Shown: positions 37,270 to 49,800 of the stretch, one piece after another | Layout: each line of letters opens with the position of its first letter | Numbering within the stretch: position 1 is the stretch's first letter | Assembly (NCBI RefSeq): GCF_964340395.1 | Contig: NC_135560.1 | Span: 16,326,098 to 16,390,097, forward strand | DNA: 64,000 nt | Reading direction: 5' to 3' | Source: Glandiceps talaboti | Lineage: Eukaryota; Hemichordata; Enteropneusta; Spengelidae | Notes under the pieces: generated by a model | Told to the model about the DNA's origin: nothing | Databases searched by the model: none | The model's input: the letters and a program-made list of their open reading frames with translations, nothing else | Program-made: the position numbers and the translations under genes

Positions 37270-40200
37270 TAGTTAACAATTTACCATATAGACTCAGCAC
37301 AAACCCAGTACCAGCTCCAGTCATCTTGTGAAACTGATTGCTTACTTTAATATTGTGAATTGGGTATAAATCCGTATAAAGTACATATCAGATCTTGACA
37401 GGAAATAATGCACATCTCCAATAATCCGGCTAAAACCACTCTCATTCAATTTACATTCAAATGGTGTTCGGTAAATACTCGTCTGTCCTAACTATCTTTG
37501 TGCAGCTGGGCCTTACTTAACACTTAACTAGCCTTGAAATGTATTCACTGTGTATTTTGCAGAGTGAAATATTTCCATATATATGCAATAATCATTGGGC
37601 TTGTAAATCTGTAGCTGGAACATTCTATTTGCATGTAAATAGAATCATAACGAAGTTCAGAGTTTTCCACTAACACTCAAGAGAAACATAATGAAAAACA
37701 GGATAAAACATAACAAGACTGATTGTATACTTTAATACATCTCACCGTAATAAGACTAATAATATTTGTAGATTTGCTGATATGCAAACACAATTTTTAT
37801 GTTTTTCCATATTTTTTATTCACAAGTGAAAAATGCATTTTTCATTTTAAATTGATCAAGTGTAATAATGTGAAAATGTGAAATGAAAATAATATCTTTG
37901 AAAATATTATCAATGTTGATAATCCTTGATAAAGTTGACAAGTATAGTTTGAAATATGTTTAGCTCAGTCTGCAGATAAATATTTAATGAGTTTGTCATA
38001 TCAAATTTGATCGTTACTTCTTTGATATGAAAACAACCTCTTTTCATATTATCCCATATAATATCTTATTAAAGAAAGCAAATATTTTGTCAAATGAATT
38101 TCACTGTTGACCCTTACCCATAGCTAAACCATTACAACTCTCAAAGTAGACTTCATTATGTCAAACTTACATTGTATATTGTATGTTAAAGTTACAGAAT
38201 GAAATCTTGAGACATCTTTAATAAGATGTTATCTTTTAAAGAAATACTTGCACACAACATTCATCTATTAATGCATTCATGTAATTTTTGCCCTCAAAGT
38301 GAGTCTGAAGTCACCGATATAGCATTGTCTTCATTACAATAATGTTCACTTCTCTGTGATACTCATGTCAACAATCATTTCTGAGTATACCTAAAAATTT
38401 TATATTTAATTTGACCAAATGCAATGCCACAAATCATTTACTTATGAATTATGATGGTTTTGAATTAGTATGTAGAAATTAACCTTATTTTAAATAATTA
38501 TTCTTATGAATAAAATCAAAACAAAATTAATTTGGAAAGTTATTTAAAGAGTGTCCCTTGTTAAGTCCCATAATAGCCTTCATTGAATATTGACATGAAA
38601 TGAATTAAAAAGTCACCCCCTCTTTTATTCGAAAATTTGTTGTAGGAGTTTAATACAAAATATTTGTTCATTCCCTTGTTTATATAAAAAGCTTCAGTTT
38701 AATGCAATGCATTTCTTTAATTTAATGGATGTATCACCACATAGCTCAACCTATCAAGGATGCCATGATGTTAAAAAAATTCACAAACAAACTTTTTTGT
38801 CCCAGTTTCATTTAATGAATACTTCAATTATCTACTGGGTATCTTTGATACCACTGTGTATCTTCAGTTTTCAAGTATAGAATATTTATTAGAACTTCTT
38901 ATATCTAGTTATTTGATAGCAGCTTTCTACAAGGAAAGTTATTTAGTGGTAGGAATGCAATGGAATGCATATTTATTGTAAATGCAGTCTGTGTACCCCC
39001 GAAACTTTGCTACCTGGTTCTGGAAATGGCATTTCACCAAATATTGGGTGAACAACGTTGTCGAGCCAAGTTTCTGGGTTTAGAAATATATTGCGACTTT
39101 TTGATTTATGGCAATCAGCCAACAACTTGTAAATCCATGTTAGTTTGAATGTCTAGACTTCAATTCCGTCTTAAAATCTTTGAAAACTGTCACTATTTCT
39201 AGTAAACAACAAGAATGAAATGACCTCGTACATGTTATTAGAATTTATTTGAAGAGAGTAGTGACACCACCAGAGACTTCCACGTTTGTCAATGCCTTAA
39301 GGTTTACATTGAATAAGGCGCTAATCATTAGTTATTGGTCATAATTACATCGTGTAGGCCCTGGGCATCATTACTTACATAGGATTATCAGTATGTTCCC
39401 AGTTTTTCACAGGTCACTTCATTTTCACATTATATCTGCCATCTTTGATGCCAAGATCATTTATCACACGTTATTGATGTGTAAATTACTACATTACTGT
39501 CAAGAAATATGCCGCTAGAATTACCTGGATTAGAGTGAGATCGTGTGCTCTGGATAGAGCTTTTCCATCCAGGGTTTGTTTTCATTGTCTGAGTATACTT
39601 TGTATGTAATGGAAACTATTATGCTCCTTCATGTCTCTCTCCCTCTCTCTCAGTTACTTTTACACATATACACATATACATATACAGATACTGCTCTCCA
39701 AAATAATGATGTATTTGCTCTTTCCAGCCATAAAAAGAACACACAGATTTTAAAAGAAATTAGAAATACATCCATATGACATCTAGTTTACATTTATATG
39801 AGATTAATTACATTCTAATAATCTCATTTGCATATTTGACATTACTTGCATCTATGAAATATTATAATGAAGAATGTAACAATTGTAATTTTCATAAAAC
39901 CAAGACATGGATTCAATCAGCTGTAAAATGAAAGGTTATTTAAAATAATTTAAAAAAGTGTATAATACTGTATCAAGGAAATTATGTAACCACAGTATTC
40001 ATTAGCTTACTAATTTATATCTTTTATGCAAGCAAGTTGATGTTATGTGTAGTATATCTTATCTCGTTATGCATTCTATTAAATTAATATATCACTACGT
40101 AGATATTCAGATATTTGTAAGAAGGTTATATTTATAATAGAAAGTGTCCTGCCCAGGATTAAGAAATGATGTAGATTTTAATAGTTGATTTAACTATGCT

Positions 40201-40835
40201 GTACATGTATGTATAACACTGTGTACGGTGTGCAATCCAGGGTATGGATGCAACGAGTTGAGTTGAAGCTAATGCAGCAAGGGTAATAATGGATTATTTG
40301 TTAATGAGGTGCGCACAGATGTGAAGAGCAACAACAAGTCCAACCAGGAATTATTAAGTGCTTGCAATGCGGTGATTGTAAACTATATCATAGATAAAAT
40401 ATTCAGAAGATTATTGGAAAAGGATTATTTTGTAATGGGATTACATGTTTTAAATTTCCATACTCATTAAGTGTAAAACTGCTTATAAATATTTAGATTA
40501 ACAGCAAATTTGTGGGTTTTTTAAATGCATAGTCTTCTGGATGTGATAGTTAATTCTTAAGTAGTGTATAATTCACTGCACTGTAATTTAGTCTGATAAT
40601 GTTTGCCAATGTTATAAAGTGACAACATTTCAAATAACAGAAAGAGAGAGAGCCTGGCAGTTGTTCTCATGTGGACAGGGTTATATCTAGTCGAGAAGCT
40701 ATACCCATTGCATACAAATTAGCAGTGTCATTACTTTGGAAAATAAGTGGACCTGTCAATCAAGTATATATTGTAACACTATATCTGTACCAGGAAATAG
40801 CAGACTGTCAGATAACGTGTATTTAGGAAAATGGT
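37270..40835. other. Non-coding stretch, nothing recognised
   Basis: AT-rich. A near-palindrome ATTCTATTTGCATGTAAATAGAAT lies at about 37622-37645 (9-base arms). Frames at 38960-39148 and 39576-39779 have no motifs. No RNA gene or mobile element was recognised. Confidence 0.45.
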
Positions 40836-40839
40836 TCAA

Positions 40840-41048
40840 CTGTAAATGCTAGAGCTTGTCACATTTATGTTGAATCGGAAATACAAAAAATAAAAGGAAA
40901 AAAAGGATGCCTGCCAAAAGTGTCTGTCATTAAGAATGAGCTGTAAATGCTAGGGCTCACCAGATTTATGTTGAATCAAACTTCAAAGCTACACAAAAAA
41001 AAAGGGTAAAAAGAAAGATGCCTGCTACAAGCATCAGTCAAAAAAGAA
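40840..41048 (+). repeat. Tandem duplication, period about 101
   Basis: CTGTAAATGCTAGAGCTTGT with ATTTATGTTGAATC (from 40840) recurs as CTGTAAATGCTAGGGCTCAC with ATTTATGTTGAATC (from 40941). Each copy continues with an A-rich part and GATGCCTGCYAMAAG. Two copies only. Confidence 0.8.
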
Positions 41049-41049
41049 T

Positions 41050-41635
41050 TGTCAATCTCGCTAAATATTGTGTTTGTGAACTGAGTTTCCTTTTTTATTG
41101 ATCTCCAAACACTGCCTCAGGCAAGGAGAAATAATGAAGGCTTCATGAATGTGTATGTGTAGATATGTCATTGACAAAATATCAGACCTCACAACCCGCA
41201 GCTGCTATGGTGTGATCGTGATGCACACATCTACAGCAACAAAGCTTGGATTGTTCAGATTTGACCACAGAAACAAGCTATCTCTTCAATCAGCATTGAT
41301 AAAAGGAGAAAAAACATGCAAAAGCTTTCAAGTATATGCACCTGGAAGTCTTGATTCTTTTGTGTGTTTTAAAAAGAAAAACGTAATATTTGTCATGATA
41401 TTATGCATTTTGTAAGGTTATGAATGTAGAATATTAGCGTCTTTTACTGAATGTACATGCCTGACCCATGTATTATATTCCCAATGGTTTCAATTTTATG
41501 AAGTTAACCTTTAGAGTATTATCAGCCAGACGATTAATATTCAAATGATATCTTGAGTTAATTTGATGAGTCTGTTAAAGCATGTTATTGACATTACAAT
41601 ACAAAAAGATATGTTTGTGTGTGGAGGAGGGTGAA
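41050..41635. other. Non-coding stretch, nothing recognised
   Basis: An 88-codon frame at 41149-41415 (+) lacks motifs and is not flanked by credible splice sites. Confidence 0.4.
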
Positions 41636-41641
41636 AGAGAG

Positions 41642-41676
<35 letters not shown>

Positions 41677-41722
41677 TTGAGGTGGAAATAAGAGACGTGT
41701 GTGCTTGGAGGAGAGAGAGAAT
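41642..41722 (+). repeat. (GT)n and (AG)n microsatellite
   Basis: GT units at 41645-41673 and a short GA-rich run near 41710-41722. Confidence 0.93.
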
Positions 41723-42279
41723 AAGTATGTGCATTTCATTGTTATCCAAATGCACTGAATGAAAAACCAACACAGTGTGAACATTATAGCCATAAATCAT
41801 TCCCATAAACTATTCTGCAATGCTGCAATATTTTGCAGTTGTCACTAGACACTTGAATGAATAATTAACAGCGATACATCCACAGTGCATTTGAAAGAAG
41901 ATCAAAATAGTTAATATGATTATAAATGATATATTGTTCATTTCTCCTCCAGGGTGTCTTATCCAGTGATGAAAGAATGATTCAACTGTTTATATTAAGC
42001 TCCATCAGATACATGTAGAGCAAGAAGAATAGGACGCTGGACATTTTCATCAGATGGAAGACTGTAACACCAAAGAATCTGTCTACAAGAAGACATTGAA
42101 ACATCTCACTCAACAATGAAGCCTCATCATGCTCTGTTAGCTAAACATATGCATGTCTTCATGTATTAAGCACCACAATTATGTTTTCATTACAGTATTT
42201 GACAGTTTATAACTTTTCTTGCTAAAGAATGATGTCACAAGATATTGTACAGTTCATGTGGGAAATATATCTTATTTAA

Positions 42280-42430
42280 GACACTGTAACCAAACCCTTT
42301 ATGTCACATTTATTTTACTTCAAAATAGGCCCCTTATGTCACACACATATTTCACTTCAACCAGGCCCCTTAGGTGACATGTTTCATTCTCAACCATGCC
42401 CCTTATGTCACACATATTTCATTCTGCTGA
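42280..42430 (+). repeat. Four-copy tandem repeat with CCCCTTATGTCACA core
   Basis: Successive copies contain ACCCTTTATGTCACATTTAT, GCCCCTTATGTCACACACAT, GCCCCTTAGGTGACATGTTT and GCCCCTTATGTCACACATAT, spaced about 40-50 bases and each followed by TTTCA or TTTTA. It lies inside the candidate 3' UTR. GTCACA cores could act as a binding motif, but nothing shows this. Confidence 0.75.
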
Positions 42431-43370
42431 AGAAGGCCAATCACAGGAGGATGATACCTAATTGAGAATTTTATTGTTTGAGCCCAACTTCACCATAACT
42501 TTTCAGATGTTTAGATTTTCGTAGTCAAAATAAAAAGTGGCTGTCATAAGGTTAATTTGCTGTGAATGGATATAAAACTAGATAATTTAAAAGTTCAGTA
42601 GGACTGTACCCCAGAGTACAAAACCAATGTACAAAGCTTCTTGTTATCCATACTTAGGTTACATATACAATTTACATACTATCATTCTGTGAAAATATTG
42701 CCTTTCAGTTTCGACCTTACAAGTACACAGAAGTTATAAATTTCAAACACAATTTCCACTTTGATATATGTATACTTTTGTTGTTGTCTTGCTTACTACA
42801 ACACATGTAATTTCCCAGTGATTCAGTTCTATTTCTTACATGCCTAAATACATGTCATGCATCTTACCTTTGTTTCTAATAGGAACAAACAGAATACTTG
42901 GCTTATACTAGGGCAGGCAGTGCTTTATATGTTGCACATGGCCGAAATGTGAGAAAAAGGACCTGGTCTAAATCTGTAGTTTTCACAAGATATTCCCAAC
43001 TTTTGGTCATTTAACTGGATGGAAATCCTAATTACAAAACCAAAAATCATTTCCCATTAAATAGATGTTCATACTGTTCAAGTCATCATACACAGTACAA
43101 TCATCGATGAGTAGGCAGTCTAGCTTATTAGAAAGATTTATTCATATCTGCTTAAGGTGTGGAGTATTAACAAAAAAAATACTCCAAAAGTTACAGCAAT
43201 CTAGTTTATGATATTTGCATAATCACATGAGTGGAATGACAACTGTACTACAATAATCAATTTTTTTAAAAGAACTTGTCCTTTTTAGCAAACATTTACC
43301 AATATCATCATCAAAACACAACTGTATGTATTTGTATAGTGAGCAGTGATATAAACTTTATACAGATTTA

Positions 43371-43800
43371 GTGCAATATGACAGTAAATGTTCATGTATC
43401 AGTAAGGGGCAAGATCAACAGTTCAATGTAGGATACAAAAACTGCATTCTTATAGTTAACCTCAGAAACCCCCCCCCCCTCCCCACCTGAATTGGCCAAA
43501 ATTGAAATTGTTTCAGACAACACAATCAATTTCAAATCTGTGTAGTAGTATGTAGTACTATGAATAACATGCCACTATGTTGTAAGGAAAAAATAACTCT
43601 TTTATTAACACTTTAGTGCCATGCATTTACTATGGTGAAAATTCTTCCATTTATCAGTTTTGACATTTTTTTTTAGAAACATTTGTATTTAGGGGTAACA
43701 AAAAAGATCAATCAATTAAAGTAAAATTGTATTTGTAGGATGAAAATGTAGTTTTTTATCCTACATTGAACTATTGATCTTGCCCCTAAATCTGTATGTA
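43371..43800. repeat. Long inverted repeat in the candidate 3' UTR
   Basis: The left arm 43405-43448 (AGGGGCAAGATCAACAGTTC, then AATGTAGGATACAAAAACTG) matches the reverse complement of 43745-43787 with only three or four differences over about 43 bases. Outer blocks ATACAGATTTAG (43371) and CTAAATCTGTAT (43786) are also complementary. A third, more diverged forward copy starts near 43692 (AGGGGTAACAAAAAAGATCA) and makes a local hairpin with the right arm around GTAGGAT/ATCCTAC. In RNA this would give a long double-stranded stem. Confidence 0.8.
43469..43479 (+). repeat. Poly-C tract of about 11 bases
   Basis: C run followed by TCCCCACC, within the loop of the long inverted repeat. Confidence 0.85.
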
Positions 43801-43822
43801 TGCAGATGAAAAATTGTGTTTT

Positions 43823-43828
43823 AATAAA
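43823..43828 (+). promoter_or_regulatory. Candidate polyadenylation signal
   Basis: This is a canonical AATAAA hexamer, followed about 20-60 bases later by a TTGTAGC and T-rich stretch. It would close the candidate terminal exon that opens at 41953. An earlier AATAAA at 42529-42534 is an alternative. AATAAA is common by chance in such AT-rich DNA. Confidence 0.25.
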
Positions 43829-43850
43829 AGCTTGGATATCTTGTAGCACT

Positions 43851-45585
43851 CAATAATATAATACGCTGCTACACCTATGTATATATATACAAATTTTTTT
43901 CTTGTATGGGGAAGTTGCAAAATTAATGATTATGTTGTCAAAAATGTTCACTTACAATATTTAAAAGTTTTGTTTATTCATAATTCTAACAGAGGGTTGT
44001 CTTCCATCAGTGTTTAAAACAAGTCATACTCAAAAGAATTTCATTGTTGTTATACTTACTTGCACCATTTTGTCAAACTGTTTTATTATTTGATTGTTTT
44101 AAAACTATCATATCACATCAATCCAAATTATTTACAAGTATTGTGACTTCAAGTGTGTTTAAATTATAAGTCAATTTCTTGTATCGATTAAAGTATGTAT
44201 ATAACAATATTTTGTCATTGTTATTAGTGATATTCTGATTGAATAAGGCATGTGATAGGAATGAATTGAGCGCAACAGAATAATTTGCAACACAGTTATT
44301 CAAATATCACTTTCAAAAAAGTGTATGGCATTAGCCTGAATATATATATATTGGATGCGGCCCAATTTGATTTAAATGTTAAATACTGACATAAAACTTG
44401 CCTAGTATCATATTCATGTGATTTTTGTCATAGACTAAAAATCACCTTATAGTGTTGGCAGTTTTTATGTGCATTCTGTTGTCGATTATTTCACAGATTT
44501 ACTTGCTATGCTGTATCTAATGGAGTTCCTCTGCTGTCAAAATTGTCAACTTCATCATCTAAATGTGTCTGTGTATTCAAATCCACCTTTTTTCAGCAAT
44601 CCAGATCTGCAAGATGTGTATACTATATCCCACCCTTTAATCACCTGTCGGCTAGTTTACTATTATTGTAAAAGGTTTGCCAATCTCTCTAATGCCTCAA
44701 TATGATCCCAATTTTCCTATTAGAAGGAAGAAAAGTAAAATATGTTATTGCGACACGAACAAAAACAGCCAGAGACTATGTGATTAGAATCTCCATAACA
44801 AGCAAATAGTTAGAAAAAGCGTCACCCGTGTGGAGAATTGTCTGCGACGAGGTATTGTACTGATGTTGGCGATGTTGGTAATTTCGGAACTACATAATGT
44901 ATACGTACTTCATGTAAACGCTTTTCTGTGAATTCGTGACCAAAAGACTGGTTTCTTATTAGTACAGCTGTCACATTTATAAGTTCTTGTCAATTTTATA
45001 CCATTTTGGCCTCGAAATTGTACAAGCGGTTTTCAATCGAACCTAGCACAAATGTGAGACTCCATGATAGTGGCATGCACATATTATATCATCGTAAAAC
45101 CACGGGTCCCTTTACGACTTGTCCAAGACGCAATCATTTTTCATTGCATCAACAGAACAATGGCTTCCGAGAATATTTGATTATTGCGTGGTTTCTGACC
45201 AAGTAGCGATTACTTTTTTCTTTTTAAGAAAACAGAGTTCATTAAATCAACAGGTACGATAGACAGAGACGCGACTCCTCGGATGTTTGAATCCTTAGTA
45301 TCAGGCTTAGGCTCAAAGTTTGTATATCAAATGCTCATTTTGACTAACTTAAGGTGTACTGAACGATCCCTTGTAATTTTCGCTTATATGTAACTATGCC
45401 ACAATGTCCAACGTAGTTACATAAGCACACGTAACGACGGATCTTCCAGTGTACTTTTAACGTCGTATGAATTCAAAAGTAAGACAACACTTTCGTGTTA
45501 TCGCCTCTTGAAATAAGGCTGAATTCGAAAATTTACAATATCAACATAATACATTGACAAATCCACACATCTGGATTGAAATTCA
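43851..45585. other. Non-coding stretch, nothing recognised
   Basis: Frames at 44469-44705 and 45006-45206 (+) have no recognisable motif. CpG and mixed-composition sequence become somewhat more common from about 44.7 kb onward, which could mark intergenic DNA beyond the candidate gene end. Confidence 0.4.
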
Positions 45586-45589
45586 GGTT

Positions 45590-45775
45590 CAGGTAGGATA
45601 CACCTCGGGAACTGATTTCCCTGAAAAATCCAAATTCTTAAAATCTCACTTTTCCTCTTGAAATAATAAACTATTTTTTTTGGCTCACAATCTACTTTTC
45701 GAGGAGATCGACAATCATGTTCTCATAACAGTGGTCGGTGGTATTGGATTCTAAAATGGCTCCATTTAAAAAACT
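45590..45775 (-). mobile_element. Repeat family B copy (reverse)
   Basis: GGTAGGATACACCTCGGGAA, CTGATTTCCCTGAAAAATCC and, at the far end, TATTGGATTCTAAAATGGC. These correspond in order to the reverse complement of the 53.9-54.1 kb copy (GGTAGAATGTGCCTCAAGGA, ATTTCCCTGAAAACTC, TTTGATTCTAAAATGAC). Confidence 0.65.
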
Positions 45776-45779
45776 TGTA

Positions 45780-47235
45780 TGGTAACCCTTCGTTGCTTTC
45801 CTTGATTTGAACTGAGAATGTGCTTGAACAAACAGATTGAGAAATTATTTTAAGTTTATTCTCAAAATAAAATGTTACGGAGGAAAACAGTTTTATTGCA
45901 TATTTCATGATTATATGTTAATAGGAATGGCGCCAGATAAATGAACAAATGTTCATGATGCAATAACAATAATATGTGGAGTAAGTATATTTGTTACGAG
46001 AATAATCTTTGTCTAGACAATACTTGACATTGACCCGAATGTCAAGGTCGAATGTCAACATCAAACTTCATGAAAAAGGCATATTAAAAAGCACATAATT
46101 ATTTGTTCAATAACTCATTGCCTATTTGTGCAAATGGCATCTATAATTCATGCTATTCGACTTTTTACCTTGTCCAACAACTGTTATATTGTTTAGTTGG
46201 AGGCAATGTCTTCACTAAAGCCTTGCCAAGCCTTTAAAAATTCAAAAGGAGAAAAAATAAATCTTGCGGACATTCTGAGCGGACGGTGGATAAGCTTTCA
46301 TTTCCTTGCATCCTCACTTAGAGCGGAGATCAGGGAGTTCGTATACCGTCAAAAGCGCAGTCCCATGGCGGTATTATATCTGATTCGATATCTCCCTTAG
46401 TTCGGTAAACACGAAATAATTATGAGAAAAACATGTCTTATTGGTCGTAATAATAACTATTTGAAGAAACGTGCTACAGCATTCGTATTTGCCATCGTGG
46501 CTGTACCCAGGGGGTTGTGTTGGATTGATTATCATTCATCCATTTATCACGACTTCAATTGTATTCCTCGTGAAGTACATAGTGAGAGCCAATGACTCTC
46601 TATCTTTCGATAAAAGTTAAAGGAAGTCAAGGTCATGTGGTGATTAATTGGTAGATTTTATTGTTTTTAAAGCTCTCAGTGGATTGAATCACTAAGTATT
46701 GACGAGATGACTCACAATTCGGCTAATAGAAATAAAGTGAAAGAAATTATACTGTGTGTTAGTGTACCTAGTATGTTACTGAAAATTTAGCATGACTGTC
46801 ATTGTAGAGAAAGGTTTACATCTTAAATTAGATTTCACTCTATAGAACATTGACATTTGTTTTAGTCAAGCTAGGGTTCGTCTTTACGACTGAATCCCCG
46901 TCGCAGTTGCTTGCGTTATCCTGCCATAGACCCTACAATAACAGTGTTTCACTTTTTACCCGCATTATTTAAGAGAATAACAATTGGACGTTCTCACAAC
47001 CCAGTGTAATTGTCCCGCTCGCATGCGCAAAGCAAAACACAAACAGACACGTATTTTAGCGAGGTAACATAAAGACTGGGGACTTTTATGATTATACCGA
47101 GTAATTATTTTTTGTTTTTACTATAATACATTGTGATCATATATCTCGTATTCACATACATTTAATTCCTTCTATTGGTTTATGATATGTACTCTCGTTT
47201 CATTCCTACTGTCATTATACTATTAAAGGTAAGTT
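45780..47235. other. Non-coding stretch, nothing recognised
   Basis: Includes a 67-codon frame at 46197-46400 (+), beginning MEAMSSLKPCQAF, without a recognised domain. No RNA gene or repeat was seen. Confidence 0.4.
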
Positions 47236-47240
47236 AATTT

Positions 47241-47442
<202 letters not shown>

Positions 47443-47556
47443 ATTTAGATCCTTAGGTGGAAAGGCTAATAGGTTAATGAGTACGGTTTCTCACCTGCCC
47501 TGAGGAATAGAAAGGTACACATCAGGACGACGCACGGAATCTACCAGTTGACACGT

Positions 47557-47566
47557 TAGCTCAGCT

Positions 47567-47568
<2 letters not shown>
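47557..47568 (+). other. Isolated tRNA-like A box truncated by (CA)n
   Basis: TAGCTCAGCTGG fits the tRNA/SINE A-box consensus and is preceded by GACACGT, the right length for an acceptor 5' strand. The sequence then dissolves into (CA)n with no anticodon arm or B box. It could be the broken head of a tRNA-derived SINE or a chance match. Confidence 0.25.
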
Positions 47569-47625
<57 letters not shown>

Positions 47626-47626
47626 A
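47568..47626 (+). repeat. (CA)n / (TA)n microsatellite
   Basis: About 20 CA units followed by about nine TA units. Confidence 0.97.
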
Positions 47627-47848
47627 ATCTGAGAAATGTCTATTATTTTAAATTGCCATCGCACAATCCTGAATTAAGCCTTACAATAGAAATACATCTA
47701 TCTACATGGATTACGGATGAACGATAATACAGACTATTCCAACTAATACCCTAACTCTTCACTGATATTATTGTATATTATTTATTGCCATGGTGCTAAG
47801 AGACTGGTTTGTTTTTCAAATATACGAGAAAAGGAAAATATACTTTAC

Positions 47849-47894
<46 letters not shown>

Positions 47895-47897
47895 TAT
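47849..47897 (+). repeat. (TA)n microsatellite
   Basis: TA tract directly abutting the perfect palindrome that begins at 47898. Confidence 0.95.
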
Positions 47898-47948
47898 ACA
47901 AAATACACAAGTTATGGTACGGTCCGTACCATAACTTGTGTATTTTGT
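47898..47948. repeat. Perfect 51-base palindrome (25-base arms, 1-base centre)
   Basis: The left arm 47898-47922 (ACAAAATACACAAGTTATGG then TACGG) is exactly complementary in reverse to 47924-47948, around a single T at 47923. Adjoining TA repeats on the left would ease melting and cruciform extrusion. No mismatch in 25 bases means a very young structure or one maintained by gene conversion. A library or assembly fold-back artefact is possible. Confidence 0.95.
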
Positions 47949-48016
47949 GTAATACAGCTCTACTTCTCAGTATTGAGCGCTTTTCCTTCAGTTTATGACT
48001 TACCTGTTACACTGAA

Positions 48017-48125
<109 letters not shown>

Positions 48126-48255
48126 CATAATGAGAAATGTGAAATACTTATGATTCAGTGATAGGGTGGAAATTCTCATAGCTTGCCTTACTTACATCCC
48201 CAAGAAAATGCATTTAAAGATATTATATATAAGAAATCGACAATATCTAAGTAGA

Positions 48256-48520
48256 CATACATACATACATACATACATACATACATACATACATACATAC
48301 ATACATACATACATACATACATACATACATACATACATACATACATACATACATGCACGCACGCACGCACGCACACACACATACACACATACATATACAT
48401 ACACACATACATATACATACGTACATACATACATACATACATACATTATACATACATAGTCTCTCTCCCTTCCTCCCTCTCCCTCTCTCAGACTCTCTCT
48501 CCCTCCCACTCTCTGTGTGT
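48256..48520 (+). repeat. (ACAT)n, (GCAC)n, (CA)n and CT-rich compound microsatellite
   Basis: ACAT units 48257-48354, GCAC units to 48374, ACAC/ACAT mixtures to 48450, then CTCTCCC-type sequence to about 48515. Translations are Tyr-Ile-His-Thr or Cys-Met-Tyr-Val repeats. Confidence 0.96.
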
Positions 48521-48524
48521 AGTT

Positions 48525-49585
48525 GTGTTATCTTAATTTATCTCTGAAAACTATTGTTGTTTAATGTCAACATTGATTTTGTACTTTCGTCAATTTACCG
48601 TGGGACGTGTAATAGCCAATGGCGATGCTGTCGTATAATACATAGCGTTGTAGCATCAGTAAACATCTGCGTTGACAATTGATTCACTTTTGCTTGAATC
48701 CAAATTGTTTGCTTTATCCATCGAGTGTAATTTCCCCCAATCTCGCACAGACCACGTGATATACGATATTTGGTGTGACGCAAGACGCACACACAAACCG
48801 ACTGTTAATTTCGCTGTGACACGATTGACGTAAATCGAGTGACGTATGTGCTGAAATTGTATACTCGAAAAGTACGCGGTAGTTAATTGTCTGTCCATAT
48901 ATTTAGAAGGCAACCAATAAATATGTTACAACGTTACTTGTAAGAGATTTCAAATTTGTAAAACCTATTTGCCATTTGTGGGCGACACAAAATGGTCGGT
49001 AAAAGATAGTGTTCTTTAATATCTGAGAGTGTATAACAAACTCTGCGCAAATACATGTATGTTTAAACTTGGTCATTATTTCATATATGTCGCCCAAATT
49101 TCAGCACAATAGGTAAATGTTTATTTTGAGGAATTGACTGTGGTGTACTATCAATATAATCAAATTCTATTCCAAGATCCATCATATGAGATAAATTTAC
49201 GAGGAAAAATGACAACAATGTGGGTATTCTTCCTACTTCACGGAAGATTATTACAGCAGGAGGAAGTGGGCTGTGGGTCTTTTGCTCATTGTGTGGACCT
49301 ACTAGAGAATTTAACAACTAAAGCTCAAAACAGAATGCTATGACATCATATCATCGAAACCACCAATGAGCCTTCCACCACAAAACATGACGTGGACACT
49401 GCATCGAAAGACTTAAAGTTACTGTTTGGATGATAAAAATATATCTTTATTATGAATTGTTAATTTACTTTGTTATATTTGTCTCAACTTGAAAAGAAAA
49501 TAACTAAAGATAAGATAACACTGGTCAAGCTCATGCACGGATAAGACGTGACGTCATGGTTACTTGTGTTCATCAAGTTTATTTA
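48525..49585. other. Non-coding stretch, nothing recognised
   Basis: Overlapping sense and antisense frames at 49081-49343 (69 and 78 codons) show no motif. One perfect CRE-type TGACGTCA occurs at 49549-49556. Confidence 0.4.
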
Positions 49586-49597
49586 CAAATCACTTCC

Positions 49598-49800
49598 TGT
49601 ACGTACAATAACAAAAAAATTCCGCACATTTGAACATTTTTAACAATTTATTGAATTACAAACACTGCCTTAATCTATGTTGTTCCACGTTATTTTTTCA
49701 AATAGTAGAACAGAGTTAAGATGGGTCTTTTATTATTGAAAATCCAAAATAAATACCAAATTCTCACCCATATAGCCACTTTAATATAGCCAATGTTGAT
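49598..49800 (+). mobile_element. Foldback repeat family F, single arm
   Basis: Begins TGTACGTACAATAACAAAAA and continues with CGCACATTTGAACATTTTT, TTGAATTACAAACACTG, TTTTCAAATAGTAGAACAG, and ends ACCCATATAGCCACTTTAA. The blocks match the right half of the palindromic element at 56.38-56.75 kb. Here the left half seems to be missing. Confidence 0.65.

Larger units (their letters stand above)
41953..43850 (+). other. Candidate terminal exon and 3' UTR
   Basis: The acceptor is TTTCTCCTCCAG (ending 41952). Joined to the 2120 donor (phase 1), the sequence would add R-V-S-Y-P-V-M-K-E and stop at TGA 41979-41981. Joined in phase 0 (skipping the tail exon), it would add 21 residues beginning GVLSSDERMIQ and stop at TAG after 42015. 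Downstream bases 42000-42120 are rich in GAAGA-type purine motifs, as in exons. Polyadenylation signals AATAAA lie at 42529-42534 and 43823-43828. The UTR would contain a four-copy tandem repeat and a long inverted repeat. It may instead belong to a separate non-coding transcript. Confidence 0.3.

Noticed and set aside
47557-47630. tRNA gene
   Set aside because: Only an A box is present; the sequence becomes (CA)n before any anticodon arm or B box.
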